NCBI GenBank assembly: GCA_002869385.1
Contig: PKTB01000021.1
Coordinates: forward strand, 124,001 to 188,000
DNA length: 64,000 bases
Direction of reading: 5' to 3'
Source of the DNA: Marinilabiliales bacterium
Lineage (GTDB): Bacteria > Bacteroidota > Bacteroidia > Bacteroidales > ML635J-15
Shown piece after piece: positions 41,287 through 53,010 of the stretch. Both the position numbers and the translations under genes were made by a program. Position 1 is the first letter of the stretch. Each line of letters opens with the position of its first letter. Below the pieces are notes generated by a model that was not told where the DNA came from, did not search any database, and worked only from the letters and a program-made list of their open reading frames with translations.

Positions 41287-43821
41287 CTAATAATCCCAAC
41301 TTTTTTCCCTCTTATCGTAATGATTCAGAGAAAATTGGATAGTCGGTCTAGCTCTTGACATATTGGAGCCACCATATACGAAATATACCCCTACCCTAAA
41401 TCTTTGACGTTGAATTCTAAAGGTTCGTTCTATCCCAAAATAATAATCCAGATAATGATAATTTGTCTCTGCAACCCAGGTATAGTTAAAACCTGTTAGA
41501 GTATATAACTTAAGTTTTTTTACTAAAGGTATATTATTAACCAATGCTCCATTAAAATGATGTACAGCATGAGCTTCAAAAAACCAATCAGTAGTATAAA
41601 TAGTTGAATCTACCATTTGATTTTGCATTGGGGAAGAAAAGAACCAATTATCTCCTCGAGGGAATATTTTATAATTCTCGTAAAACATTTGATTTGTGTT
41701 AAGGAATTTTCCGGTTCCTATCTTAGCTGTAGTTGTACCAAATGTACTAATCTTAATCTTTTGCTGTACAGATGCTTCCAGAAAATCAAAGTCTACTTTG
41801 GAATTAAAAATATTTGGATAACCTTTAGTGTAAGACACTGAAATAGTCGGCCACTTGCTTCCTAATACCACTTTTCGGTATGGTTCCCTCATATATTTCT
41901 TAAATGGGACATACGAAATTGCTATTTTTGTTGTAACAAGATTATAAAGGTCAAACTCGCGTGGAACATTATCTTCCACCCAATTTTCAACTAAAGTTCC
42001 AAATTTATAATCTGATAATGAACTATGTTCTTTTAATGATGCAGAAACATTTAGGTATAATCCATTAATTAATTCTGTGCTATGACCAATATGAAAATAC
42101 TTTGCATCGACATAGTTGGAACGATCGATTAATCCAATAAATGACATATCTTGCTGTACAATATCCACTCCTCTTCCGACACTTAATGAAACCCGTGATA
42201 ATTTAAATGGATTATACAGATAGTTTATATAAATATTTCCTCTGATATCTTCGTTTCTGATACCATAATTCACATTACCAAAAAAGCTAAACCCGGTTTT
42301 ATTCTCAAACCCTTTATAGAACATAAAATACGGACCAAATCGAACACCTCCGACAGCAAATGGATCAGTTAAACCAACCAAACTATTAACCCAGATATGT
42401 CGCTTTTTGTCTCTATTAAAGAATCCAGGGCCCCAAAGGCCCAAATCTGCAAGTGTAACTTTATTATATGCCGCATCAATTGAATCGAGATATTCTTCAG
42501 ATGTAAAAATTGCTTCGATGCTGTCTTTAATAAATATTATCTCCTGCTCCTCTTCTGTTAATGGCTCAGGTCTGATGCTCTCCCAATATCCGGTATCCCT
42601 TTCGTAAGCTTCCTGAGTTGTTACTGCAAGTTCATTATTAAAATACTTCTTCGGGTATCCAACATTTAATTCAAAATCGTCATATTTCACAACAGTTTGA
42701 CCCGAAAACTCAGTTCTCCCCTCCTTAGTTTCATAATAAAACTCTTGCTTTGTGACCATCCATATAGAATCTTCAAATAATTCATACTCTTGCTTTACAC
42801 GAAAGTTGTCATAATACATTAAACCACCTTTGTCTATTGCTAAATCAACTCGACGAATTGCATAAGAACCAAAAATAATATCGATATAACCTTCAAAACT
42901 GGCATTACCTTTCTTACGTGGAGTAACTTTAATATGGTATATCATATTATCACCCTCGAACCATGTCTCTTCAAGTTTAAATTTATAAGTTAAAACAGAT
43001 GTTGTATTAAGTGGAGATACTAAAGGAAGTTCATTTAAGACATCAACACGCAAAAGGTTTTGATAAAAGTTAAATTCTGCTTCTGTAGTTGAAAGAAAAA
43101 ATAAATCGTAAGTCGATCCATATTTCTCGAAACCCGTTCTTATCTCTTTTCTGTTTTTAGGATATTGGTAATTGAGTTCAAGTTTTATCTCGGCCATATT
43201 CATGCTGTTAGCAAGACGCATTCTTTCGGCTTTTTGCTTTTGCAATTCCTGATTCTCAATTTCTGCAGGGTCAATCTCAATTTCATCAACTACATCATCC
43301 TCACGAATGTCTTCAATTTCTTCCTGCTCTTGTTCCTTTTCTCTTCTTCGCTTTTCTTTCTCAGATATATTTTCCTTTGCTTTTATATAAACCTGACATC
43401 TGTATGAGTTTACCTGTTTATTATTATCTTTTTTAGCATCAATTGCAAGATTGATAATCTCGTAGGCAGGATCACGACGCTTGGCTTTTACCTCTACCTG
43501 TTCTAATTGCATAACAGAATTATTGAGCCAGACATTTTTAACAACTTCCTTATCCTCAACAACAATTTTTATTACTCTTGTCTCATAGCCAATGGCGGAA
43601 ATGACCAGTTCATAATCTCCTTCTTCGATAAAACGAATGTAGTATCTCCCTTGCTCATCAGTTGTTGTACCAATATCTGTATGCTTTGCATAAATATTTA
43701 CATAAGGAATAGGAGCATTCTCACTGGAATAAACAAAACCACTAACTGACTGTGAGTTTAGAACAGTTGATATTCCTAGAAAAGCTAGAAATAAAATTAG
43801 TGGTTTTTGGTAACTTTTCAT
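41287..43821 (-). CDS. Carboxypeptidase-regulatory-like / DUF5686 outer-membrane family protein
   Basis: N-terminal SGFVYSSENAPIPYVNIYAKHTDIGTTTDEQGRYYI domain followed by a beta-rich C-terminus. Confidence 0.75.
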   Translation of the reverse strand: MKSYQKPLILFLAFLGISTVLNSQSVSGFVYSSENAPIPYVNIYAKHTDIGTTTDEQGRYYIRFIEEGDYELVISAIGYETRVIKIVVEDKEVVKNVWLNNSVMQLEQVEVKAKRRDPAYEIINLAIDAKKDNNKQVNSYRCQVYIKAKENISEKEKRRREKEQEQEEIEDIREDDVVDEIEIDPAEIENQELQKQKAERMRLANSMNMAEIKLELNYQYPKNRKEIRTGFEKYGSTYDLFFLSTTEAEFNFYQNLLRVDVLNELPLVSPLNTTSVLTYKFKLEETWFEGDNMIYHIKVTPRKKGNASFEGYIDIIFGSYAIRRVDLAIDKGGLMYYDNFRVKQEYELFEDSIWMVTKQEFYYETKEGRTEFSGQTVVKYDDFELNVGYPKKYFNNELAVTTQEAYERDTGYWESIRPEPLTEEEQEIIFIKDSIEAIFTSEEYLDSIDAAYNKVTLADLGLWGPGFFNRDKKRHIWVNSLVGLTDPFAVGGVRFGPYFMFYKGFENKTGFSFFGNVNYGIRNEDIRGNIYINYLYNPFKLSRVSLSVGRGVDIVQQDMSFIGLIDRSNYVDAKYFHIGHSTELINGLYLNVSASLKEHSSLSDYKFGTLVENWVEDNVPREFDLYNLVTTKIAISYVPFKKYMREPYRKVVLGSKWPTISVSYTKGYPNIFNSKVDFDFLEASVQQKIKISTFGTTTAKIGTGKFLNTNQMFYENYKIFPRGDNWFFSSPMQNQMVDSTIYTTDWFFEAHAVHHFNGALVNNIPLVKKLKLYTLTGFNYTWVAETNYHYLDYYFGIERTFRIQRQRFRVGVYFVYGGSNMSRARPTIQFSLNHYDKREKSWDY

Positions 43822-43905
43822 TCAGTTTTATTTCTAAAACGACTTAAATTATTAACGGCAAACATACAACAATATTATACTATTTACATTATATGAGGAT
43901 AAAAA

Positions 43906-43936
43906 AATAGGAGATTAAATAACTTAATCTCCTATT
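43906..43936 (-). terminator. Rho-independent terminator
   Basis: AATAGGAGATTAA-ATAAC-TTAATCTCCTATT perfect 13-bp stem, T-run on the minus strand. Confidence 0.8.
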
Positions 43937-43983
43937 AAATTACTAATCAATATATTAGTTTAAGTCAGTTTTAAACCAATCAA

Positions 43984-46587
43984 TTAATACTTTACCAGCT
44001 TAATAAAAGAAACTTCATCTTGTTCCTTTACACAAACTAAATATATTCCCTGACTATAATTTGATATGTCGATTAAAAAATATTGGCTATTGCAATTAAA
44101 TTTATCAATTATTTCACCGTTTAAATTGCAAATAGAAATTTCCTTCTCCGAATAAGAGCCTGTGTTTAAAGTTGTTTTACCAAAAGTAGGATTTGGGAAC
44201 AATTCTAATTCTGATAGTCTATTTACCCAAGTTTGGCTTTGTGTTAATATTCCTTCTGACACATATGTTGTTAATACAGTTTCAGTAGTAATTGGAGGAT
44301 TTAGATCAAAATATATATGAGCTGTATTTCTCACTGAGGTATAATCAGGTAAGCCTTCTTTTGGTGATATTGAGTATTTTACAAAACCATGACTATTGGC
44401 TTCATCTGTTGTACTATCAGGTAAGTTTATATCCGGAAAAATAAAGGTCATAATACTGTTATCACTTAGTTCCCAGTTCATCTCATGACTATAAGCTAAA
44501 ACTTCAAAAGTTTCTAAATTAAGATTTGTGTCAATTGTATCTTTAAGAACGACTAAAGATGCTGTGTCATTCCCGGTATTTTGGAAGTGAATTGTATAAG
44601 TGAGTCTTTCACCATGCTGAAGATACCCCTCACTTCCTCGTCCAGCAGGTTCCACTAATTTCATATTGGGGTCATATGCTGCTGTAACAACCTGATTTAT
44701 TGTATCATAATTATTTCCAATTAAAATATCTTCGACATCCGGTTGAATATATGCGTTAGATTCTAAAATTGTTCCTATATATTCTACTCCGGGTACAGCT
44801 AAATCACACCTAATTGACACTTGATTCGTTGCCCCAACCGTTTCAGTCATCAAAGAAATAGTATTTTCATCCTGTGATAATGGATCTTGAGTACTATTCA
44901 GGTACTCTAAATTTGGGTCATGTTAAAAGCTAATTATCCCGGAATCATCTTGTGTACCTAAATTTTGATAAGTCAGCAAATAATATGTCATTGAATTTGC
45001 TCCTGAAGGAGAACCTGTTACAATCACTGACTCATCAACAATATTATTCAAAGCTTGAATCCCAAAATCATAACTTGAGCTATAATTTGCAGTTGCATCA
45101 ATAGGGTTTGGTGTTGTATTTATCAAATTATTCTGTAGAGAATATGAGACCTGATACGATCCGGGATTTGCAGTAAAAAAGTAGTAACCTTCATTATTTG
45201 TTATTGCATATTGTGGTCCTGGTTCTAATGTAATAATATGCCCATTAATTCCATTTTCATCGATATTAAAAATGCCATCTCCATTTTCATCATTAAACAT
45301 AAATCCTTGTATATTGGGCTCAATTAATCGCATAGCTTTAAAAATACTATTTCCAACGCTCATAGCACTACTATAAATACCATAAGTAGAAAGTAATGTA
45401 TATAATCCATCTTCATGTCTGATTATCTTATTAGAAACATCCCAATTTTCTACCCAACCATAAACTTCATCCCACAACATATTACCTGAACTATTTAGTT
45501 TAATAACCCAGACATCGCGCATTATTAGGTCAGTATCACATTCTCCCTGATTTGCAGCTATAACATACGAACCATCACTATTTTGAATAATTGAGCCTCC
45601 CTCATCAGGTAAATTAGTACCTATAGATTTTTCCCACTGAATCAGACCATTATAAGAGGATTTCACTATCCAAACTTCAGAAGTTATATTACTGCCCTCT
45701 GAGACATCTCCATCTGAACTACTGGTTGTAGCACATAAAGTATAGTTCCCACATATAGTTGCAATAACACTACCACCATAATCATAGCCTGAACCACCAA
45801 AACATTTAGACAAACTGAATTCTCCTGAACTATTTAGTTTTAAGAATAGCACATCTGGCGCACCATGATTACCAATAAAATCACCATCATTAGAATGTGT
45901 TGTACCAGTAACAATATAGGTTCCAACAATAGTTTCAACAAGGTCAGTAAAACTATCATCTTCACTACCACCATAGCAATTAATCCACTCTGTTTCGCCA
46001 TCTTCCGTTAACTTTACAATAAGTCCATCTGACGAACCCTGATTGCTTGGAATATCTCCATCTGTTGATTCTGTTCTTCCAACCAGTACAAGTCCATTAT
46101 CATCATCTAAAATCATAGAAGCACACACATCATCACCTGTACCTCCAATACATTTTTGCCATTCAATCTCTCCGATATTGGAAATTTTCATTACAAGCAT
46201 ATCACATGAGCCATGATTTCCAATAACATCATCCCCGTCAGAAAATGTAGTAGCAGCAATTACGTATCCACCATCAATAGTTTGAACAATTGCACTTCCA
46301 TAGTCATCATTGGTTCCTCCATAGTTCTTCTTCCACTGAACATTACCATTGATATCAAACTTTGTTACTAAAACATCATATTCACCATAAGTATCAAATA
46401 TTTCCTCATCTTCAGAATAAATGCTACTGCAAATAATAACTCCACCATCAGAAGTCGAACAAATATCGTCTGCGGATTCGTATGTTGAAGTCTCAGTAAC
46501 ATATTGCCAATCAATTGACAATTGACCAAGTGTTAGCTTAGTAATAAAGATAAATAATAAAGCAATGTAAAATTCTTTTCTTTTCAT
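43984..46587 (-). CDS. Secreted beta-propeller-like T9SS protein with SdrD-B-like and DUF11-like regions; interrupted by in-frame TAA at 44923-44925
   Basis: ORFs 44923-46587 and 43984-44853 share a frame; GIISF*HDPNLEYLNSTQDPLSQDENTISLMTETVGATNQ; C-terminal ELFPNPTFGKTTLNTG...GIYLVCVKEQDEVSFIKLVKY. Confidence 0.8.
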
Positions 46588-46690
46588 AATCCAATGGGTT
46601 TAATGCTTAAAACAAACAGCATCCTAAATTTTCAATAAAATAAATAGGAAGCCATAAGTATAATCAATTAAGTTAAAAGAAGACAAAAAA

Positions 46691-46714
46691 AAAGGAGACA
46701 ACGTTGTCTCCTTT
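46691..46714 (-). terminator. Perfect 24-bp palindrome, terminator of purC
   Basis: AAAGGAGACAACGTTGTCTCCTTT with a T-run on the minus strand. Confidence 0.7.
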
Positions 46715-46736
46715 CAATTATTAAGATAAAAAATCA

Positions 46737-47678
46737 TTATTTGAGATAATCTGCAATATTATTATAAATCCTATCCTCTAAATCCTCGGAAGCAGCTTTT
46801 ACAAACTTTTCGCCGGTAATTTTTTCATATAGTTCAATATATCTTTCAGAAATTCCGTTAACAATTTCATCTGTCATTTCCGGTAAAGTCTCACCTTCCT
46901 GCCCTTTGAAATTGTTTTCCATTAACCATTCTCTTACAAATTCTTTTGAAAGCTGTCTTTGGTTTTCACCTTTATCAAATCTCTCCTGATAGGTATCTAA
47001 ATAGAAATATCTTGAAGAATCCGGTGTGTGAATTTCATCGATAAGATAAATTATTCCGCCTTTTTTACCGAATTCATATTTTGTATCAACTAAAATAAGA
47101 CCTTTTTCTTTTGCAATCTCTGTTCCTCTTTTGAAAAGTTCAAGTGAATATTTCTCTAACTGAACATATTCATCCTCGCTAACCAAACCTTGCTTAATAA
47201 TATCTTCTCTTGAGATATTCTCATCATGAAAACCCATTTCTGCTTTAGTAGTTGGTGTTAAAATAGGTTTCTAAAAAGCCTGATGTTCTTTCATACCGTC
47301 AGGAATTGGCACTCCGCAAATTTCGCGTGCTCCTTTTTTGTATTCTCTCCAAGAACTACCTGTAAGATAAGCGCGAACAATCATCTCGACTGGATAAGTC
47401 TCACAATGATGGCCCACTGTTACCATTGGATCCGGTGTTGCAATTTTCCAATTAGGAACAATATCAGCAGTAGCATCCAGAAATTTTGATGCAATCTGAT
47501 TTAAAACCTGTCCTTTGTAAGGAATACCTTTTGGAAGAACAACATCAAATGCTGAAATACGGTCAGTAACAACCATTACAAGATGCTCGTCATTAATGTT
47601 ATAAACATCTCTTACTTTTCCTTCATAAAGGCTTTTTTGATTACGAAACTCGAAATTAGTTTTAGTTACAGCTTTCAT
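46737..47678 (-). CDS. purC: Phosphoribosylaminoimidazole-succinocarboxamide synthase; interrupted by in-frame TAG at 47271-47273
   Basis: [28 protein letters not shown]-like start ([36 protein letters not shown]); [46 protein letters not shown]...[13 protein letters not shown]; two ORFs in one frame. Confidence 0.92.
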
Positions 47679-47887
47679 TTTTTAGTGTTTATTTATAGTT
47701 TAATTTATTTTTCATTTGTTTTTGTCATATTCTTTGCATAAAACTGCAAAGAAATACGCCAAAAACTCTTATATTTTATTTGTTCCCCCTGACTGCGAAT
47801 AAATTCTTGTCAGGGGTTACAAATATTAAACCCCTACTGGGTATTTTACTTTTTCTTATTCTTTATAATTATACTTATATTCACTCT

Positions 47888-48844
47888 TTAATCTCTATTT
47901 TTATTTGATTCGCTTTTTTCGTATGCATCAACAATTTTACTTACCACTTGATGTCTGATTATATCTCCTTTATTAAATCTCACAAAATAAATATCTTCTA
48001 TATCTCCTAAAATTCTTTCAGCAGTAATTAAGCCTGATTCGGTTCGTTTTGGCAGGTCTACTTGAGTCATATCACCAGTTACAATAAACTTTGAATTCTC
48101 TCCCATTCGAGTAAGAAACATCTTAAGCTGAGTATATGTTGCATTTTGACCTTCATCAAGAATTACAAAAGCATCACTCAAAGTTCTACCACGCATAAAT
48201 GCTAAAGGTGCAATCTGAATTACTTTTTCTTCGATATATTTCTCTAATTTTTTATATGGAATCATATCAAGTAATGCGTCATACAGGGGTTGCAAATATG
48301 TATCAAGTTTTTCACGCAAATCTCCCGGTAAAAAACCAAGATTTTCTCCTGCCTCAACAGCAGGACGAGATAGAATAATTCTTTTCACTCGCATTTCTTT
48401 AAGAGCACTAACGGCCAAAGCAATTGCTGTATAAGTTTTTCCTGTACCGGCAGGACCTAAAGCAAACAGCAAATCATTTTTCTCTGATTCATTTATCAGA
48501 ACCTTTTGATTCTTCGTTCTACCTCTGATTGGTTTACCGGCAACACTGTATAATAAGATCGACTTATCCTTTTCTTTTGAGGTAATGCCATCATCACTTG
48601 CCATTATCTCCTTAATATCATTAACACAAAGGCGATTATATTTCTCAAAATGATTTACCAAAGCCTGGAGTTTCATCTCAAATAAAGCAATTTCTTCTTA
48701 ATCGCCGTTTAGTTTTATCACATCTCCTCTTGCTACAACCTTTAAACGTGGAAAGTTTCTTACAAAAGCATCAAAATTCGCTTCTCTTACTCCATAAAAT
48801 TTATTAAGGTCTGAAACTTCTAATAATATTCTTTTTTCGGTCAT
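47888..48844 (-). CDS. phoH: PhoH-family ATPase; interrupted by in-frame TAA at 48698-48700
   Basis: GPAGTGKTYTAIALAV, ILSRPAVEAGENLGFLPGDLREK, VTGDMTQVDLP; upstream in-frame N-terminus MTEKRILLEVSDLNKFYGVREANFDAFVRNFPRLKVVARGDVIKLNGD*EEIALFEMKLQALVNHFEKYN. Confidence 0.88.
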
Positions 48845-48859
48845 CTAATAAAATTATCA

Positions 48860-48867
48860 TAGTTTTG
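48860..48867 (+). promoter_or_regulatory. Candidate -7 element TAGTTTTG
   Basis: TAnnTTTG match upstream of the 48947 gene. Confidence 0.25.
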
Positions 48868-48946
48868 TGGTAACAAATAAAACTAATTTTTAACTTTAAA
48901 CTGATTTTTTTTGAATCAAATTATTATTAATTTTTAACAATAAAAA

Positions 48947-49732
48947 GTGTCCGGAATAATAACATTAACAAGCGACTGGAAGAATAGCGATTACTATATT
49001 GGAGCTATTAAAGCCAGGATCATGGCAAGATTTCCTGACACTAAATTTGTTGACATTACACACAATATAGAATCATATTCTATTTCACAAGCAGCATTTA
49101 TTGTTAAAAATGCTTATAAAGAGTTCCCTAAAGGTAGTATTCATATTATTGCTGTTTACAGCGAACCTGACAAAAATGGAAAGATATTGGTAATCCAAGA
49201 TCATGAGCAGTACTTTATTCTTAATGATAATGTGTCCGCTAGTCTGATTTTTGATACAGAACCACAAAAAGTTGTTTTAATTGAAACAGGTTTTGGTTTT
49301 GAAGGTGCAAGTTTTACTGAGTATTCTATTTTTAGTCAATTAGCATTATTCATTTTGAAAGAAGGCGATATTTCAGAACTTGGTAACATCAGCAAAGAGT
49401 ATAAGAAAACACCTGAACTATTGCCACAATTAGAATCAGACACAATAAATGGCGAAGTTATTTATATCGATTCATTCGGTAATGCAATAACAAATATCCA
49501 TATTGACTTTTTTAACGAGAATGTTGCTGATTCACAATTTGAAGTTCTATTAAACTCTAATTTTTACAAGTCAAAGAAAATTCATAATGGATATAAACAA
49601 GTAGATAAAGGGGAAATTGTTTGCCTTTTTAATTCAATAGGACTATTAGAAATTGCTATCAGAGAAGGAAACGCTTCACAGTTGTTAAGTTTAAAAAGAG
49701 AGTCTGAAATAAGAGTGAAATACAATTTATGA
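48947..49732 (+). CDS. SAM hydroxide adenosyltransferase family (DUF62)
   Basis: ITLTSDWKNSDYYIGAIKARIMARFPDTKFVDITHNIESYSISQAAFIVKNAY; IYIDSFGNAITNI; GTG start. Confidence 0.82.
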   Translation: MSGIITLTSDWKNSDYYIGAIKARIMARFPDTKFVDITHNIESYSISQAAFIVKNAYKEFPKGSIHIIAVYSEPDKNGKILVIQDHEQYFILNDNVSASLIFDTEPQKVVLIETGFGFEGASFTEYSIFSQLALFILKEGDISELGNISKEYKKTPELLPQLESDTINGEVIYIDSFGNAITNIHIDFFNENVADSQFEVLLNSNFYKSKKIHNGYKQVDKGEIVCLFNSIGLLEIAIREGNASQLLSLKRESEIRVKYNL

Positions 49733-50847
49733 AGTTTAAGTCAATAATATTACTGTTTCTATTATTCTTTTCGAGTTTTGTTTTTTCTCAAAAAAACTAT
49801 TCAACAGAGATTAGACTAAACAATGGATTTGTAGCGCCTCATCGTATTGGTATGGAAGGCCTTGCTGAAAGACCTTCTTTTGGAACTGAATTAACTTTTT
49901 TCTATGATTTTGGTAAAACAAATTTCTACGATTATAAATATAATGATCCAATAACAGGTTTTGGCGTATCATGGCAAAATCTGGGTAATCCAGAATCTTT
50001 AGGACAATAATATGCAGTGTTTTCATTTATGGAGTTTAAACTTTTTAAAATAAAGCAAGCAGATTTTATCTCAAGAATAAATGGAGGCCTAACATATCTG
50101 ACTCAAAAATATGATAAGTTAGATAACACTGAAAATATCGCGATTGGCACAAATGTGAATTTCTACTTCAATTTAAATTTTGGTTTACATTATAAATTTA
50201 AAAATTCACCCTGGGCAATACGAACAACAGCGGGTTTAATTCACTTCTCAAATGGTTCAGTTATGAAACCTAATTTAGGGCTTAACCAGATAAATTTCAC
50301 TCTTGGATGCTCATATCAACTGAATAATTCTGAACGTTCAGAACCAGAAATTAATTTAACATCAAAACCCGAAAAAAGGCATGAATTCACGATAATGGGT
50401 ACAATAACGAGTTCTGACGATTATACAGTACAACCAAATAGTCGTGGTGGTGGATATCTTGCCAGTTCAGGAGCAATTGGCTATAATTACATTTATTCAA
50501 AAGTCGGTAAGCTGGGGGTTTCTGCGGATATTTTTTACAACGAAAATCTTGCTTATTATTTCGACACTAATTGGGATAACCTAATTATAGTTTATGACGA
50601 CCCAAAAGATATTATCAGAGCCGGGATTAGTATTGGACATGAATTATGTTACAAAAAGATCTCTTTTTTAAGTTATGTGGGTGTTTATTACTACAATAAA
50701 GTTAAACCCCATGACTTCTTGTATTCCAGATTTGGATTGCGTTATTATATATTTAAAAACGTGTTTATTAATGCAACTCTAAAAGCCTACGGTTTTAAAG
50801 CTCATTATATAGAATCAGGTATAGGATTTAGCTTTAAAGCAAAGTAA
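49729..50847 (+). CDS. PagL-like acyloxyacyl hydrolase/lipid A deacylase family; interrupted by in-frame TAA at 50008-50010
   Basis: PITGFGVSWQNLGNPESLGQ*YAVFSFMEFKLFKI...WAIRTTAGLIHFSNGSVMKPNLGLN (H..S..N..P.GLN); one frame. Confidence 0.75.
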
Positions 50848-52914
50848 TTACTTAACTTTATTTAGCTTAAGTATTTTTGTTCCTTTGGTTGTAATTACCT
50901 TAATAAGATACAATCCGGGGCTGCGACCTTCAAAAGCATTCCTTGCATTGTACACAGACTCACTAGTTTTTGTCTCAAATATTTTACGTCCCATATTATC
51001 AAAAATCTGGATTGTATATTCATCAGAATCCAATTGATTTTCAATAAATACTTCATCCTCACTTGGATTAGGGAAAATGCTAATTAAGTCTGTACTAATT
51101 ATTTGGTTCACACTATTTGAATAACTAAACTAAAACTCATCTATATACAGTGTGTTACCACCTCCTGCTTCAGCCTCAACAATAAGTCTAAGGTTTTCTC
51201 CATCGAGTTTAGAAGGGTCAATGAGAAAACTATGTGTCTTCCAATGTGAACTCATTGGTACATAAGTTCCATATGCCGATGTTGTTGTAGATATCAAAGT
51301 AGAACCAGATATAAAGTGGATTATTCTTAATGAATCCCCACATGAGGTTGATAAGAAAAACTTAAGTCTGTCTCCACTTCCTTCACCAGAAATACCGTAT
51401 GCAGATTTAAAACTCACTAATATTGGTTTGTCAAATTCAGTAATTCGAATATTAGGTAGGTATAACCTATTTAAGGTACCAATATCATTCCTTTTATTCA
51501 TAATTCTCAAACCATCACCATCATAACCATAACTGGTTTGCTCCCAATTTTCTTCTCCTCTTGATTCGAGATAGAAATCATTGTTATCATTACCGGTTAT
51601 CTTTGGAAAAGTAGAAGTCTCAAAAGATTCTGTATAAGGCAAAGTATATCCGTCAGATTTATCATATGCTCTTATGTATTCCTGACTTATTTTCTGGTCA
51701 TTTGAGACTGAATTATAAGAAGTTAAAGTAACGTCATAAGCTCCTTTTGTATCATATGTAACAACAGGAAACTCAGAATTTGAAGCAGTTGGATTACCTC
51801 CCTCAAACACCCATGATCGTGAATCAATCTCATCAGTACCGTATGTTAGATCGTTATATTCAACAGTAAAACCTTGACAACCAATACGTTTTGACCCCAT
51901 AAAATCAGCAACAGGTGGGCAAGTTTCAGGAATATAATCATCACTTGTTCCAGTTGCAAGGAGATTTGCTTCTGAATGCAAATTATTTCGACCTGAGACA
52001 TCAGAGTTTAATACAGCTCTCATTTCATCTGCCTGTCCCCAAGTAAACATTTTAGTACAATAAGAATACTCCATAAAGTTTTGGGTGTTATCCAAAGACC
52101 CACAAGTTACTGCAGAGAGTGCACATGTTGTATGCCCAATTGTATTTGGTGTATCCTCAATACCGTCGTCTATTTCACAATTTGAACTTACTTCAGGATC
52201 GTTTGTGTGACCCCAAGGGTGTCCAAGATTTAAATAATGACCGACTTCATGGGTTAATGTACTTCCTCTGGTATAACTACTTGTACCTGTATAACCAACA
52301 TAATCATGTAATAAAATGACTCCATCACGTCCATATGGGGCTGTTCCAGGATAATATGACCAACCGGCAGCTCCTCCGCTTAAATTATTTACAACCCATA
52401 CATTAAGATACATTTCATGAGGCCATGTTGGAGCAGCTTCTTTAGCATCTTCTCCACCACCAAACGTTGTTTCAGATACAGTTCTTGTAACCCCAATAGT
52501 ACAGTTTCCATAATGATCTTTTCGAGCCAATCTAAATTCAATATCGCAATCTGCTGCAATATTTTTAAATTCATCAACAATATTTGCGGTATCAGATCTA
52601 AGATGATTAAAATCCCAATTCATAAAGTCTATGGCATCCTGAATTTGTTCGTATGAAATATTCTCGACACCATAATAATGTACAATATGAAAAACTACAG
52701 GAATTATGTATACTTCTGGTTCTTTGGGGGAATTTGCAATATAATTATCAACAAACAAGCGAAGTTTTTCTCGCTCCTTTAAAATGTCAGGATTTTCCTC
52801 TAAAAGTTTTAGATAAATTTCATCTGTGTCACAATGCCAAGGCTCTTCTTCCTGGGCAAAAAGGAATGATGTAAATATCGTTAAAAATGATGCAAAAAAC
52901 AGTAATCTTCTCAT
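50848..52914 (-). CDS. M43 (pappalysin-like) metallopeptidase with T9SS C-terminal domain; in-frame TAG at 51130-51132 separates enzyme from sorting domain
   Basis: LTHEVGHYLNLGHPWG zinc motif; NTLYIDEF*FSYSNSVNQIISTDLISIFPNPSEDEVFIENQ...GLYLIKVITTKGTKILKLNKVK. Confidence 0.82.
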
Positions 52915-53010
52915 AACAAAAATTTATTCATCAAATAAACAAATTTACATTTGTTTTAGTTGCATCAAAAATCAAGTTTTATACAAAATTATTCAGATTA
53001 AATAAAAAAC

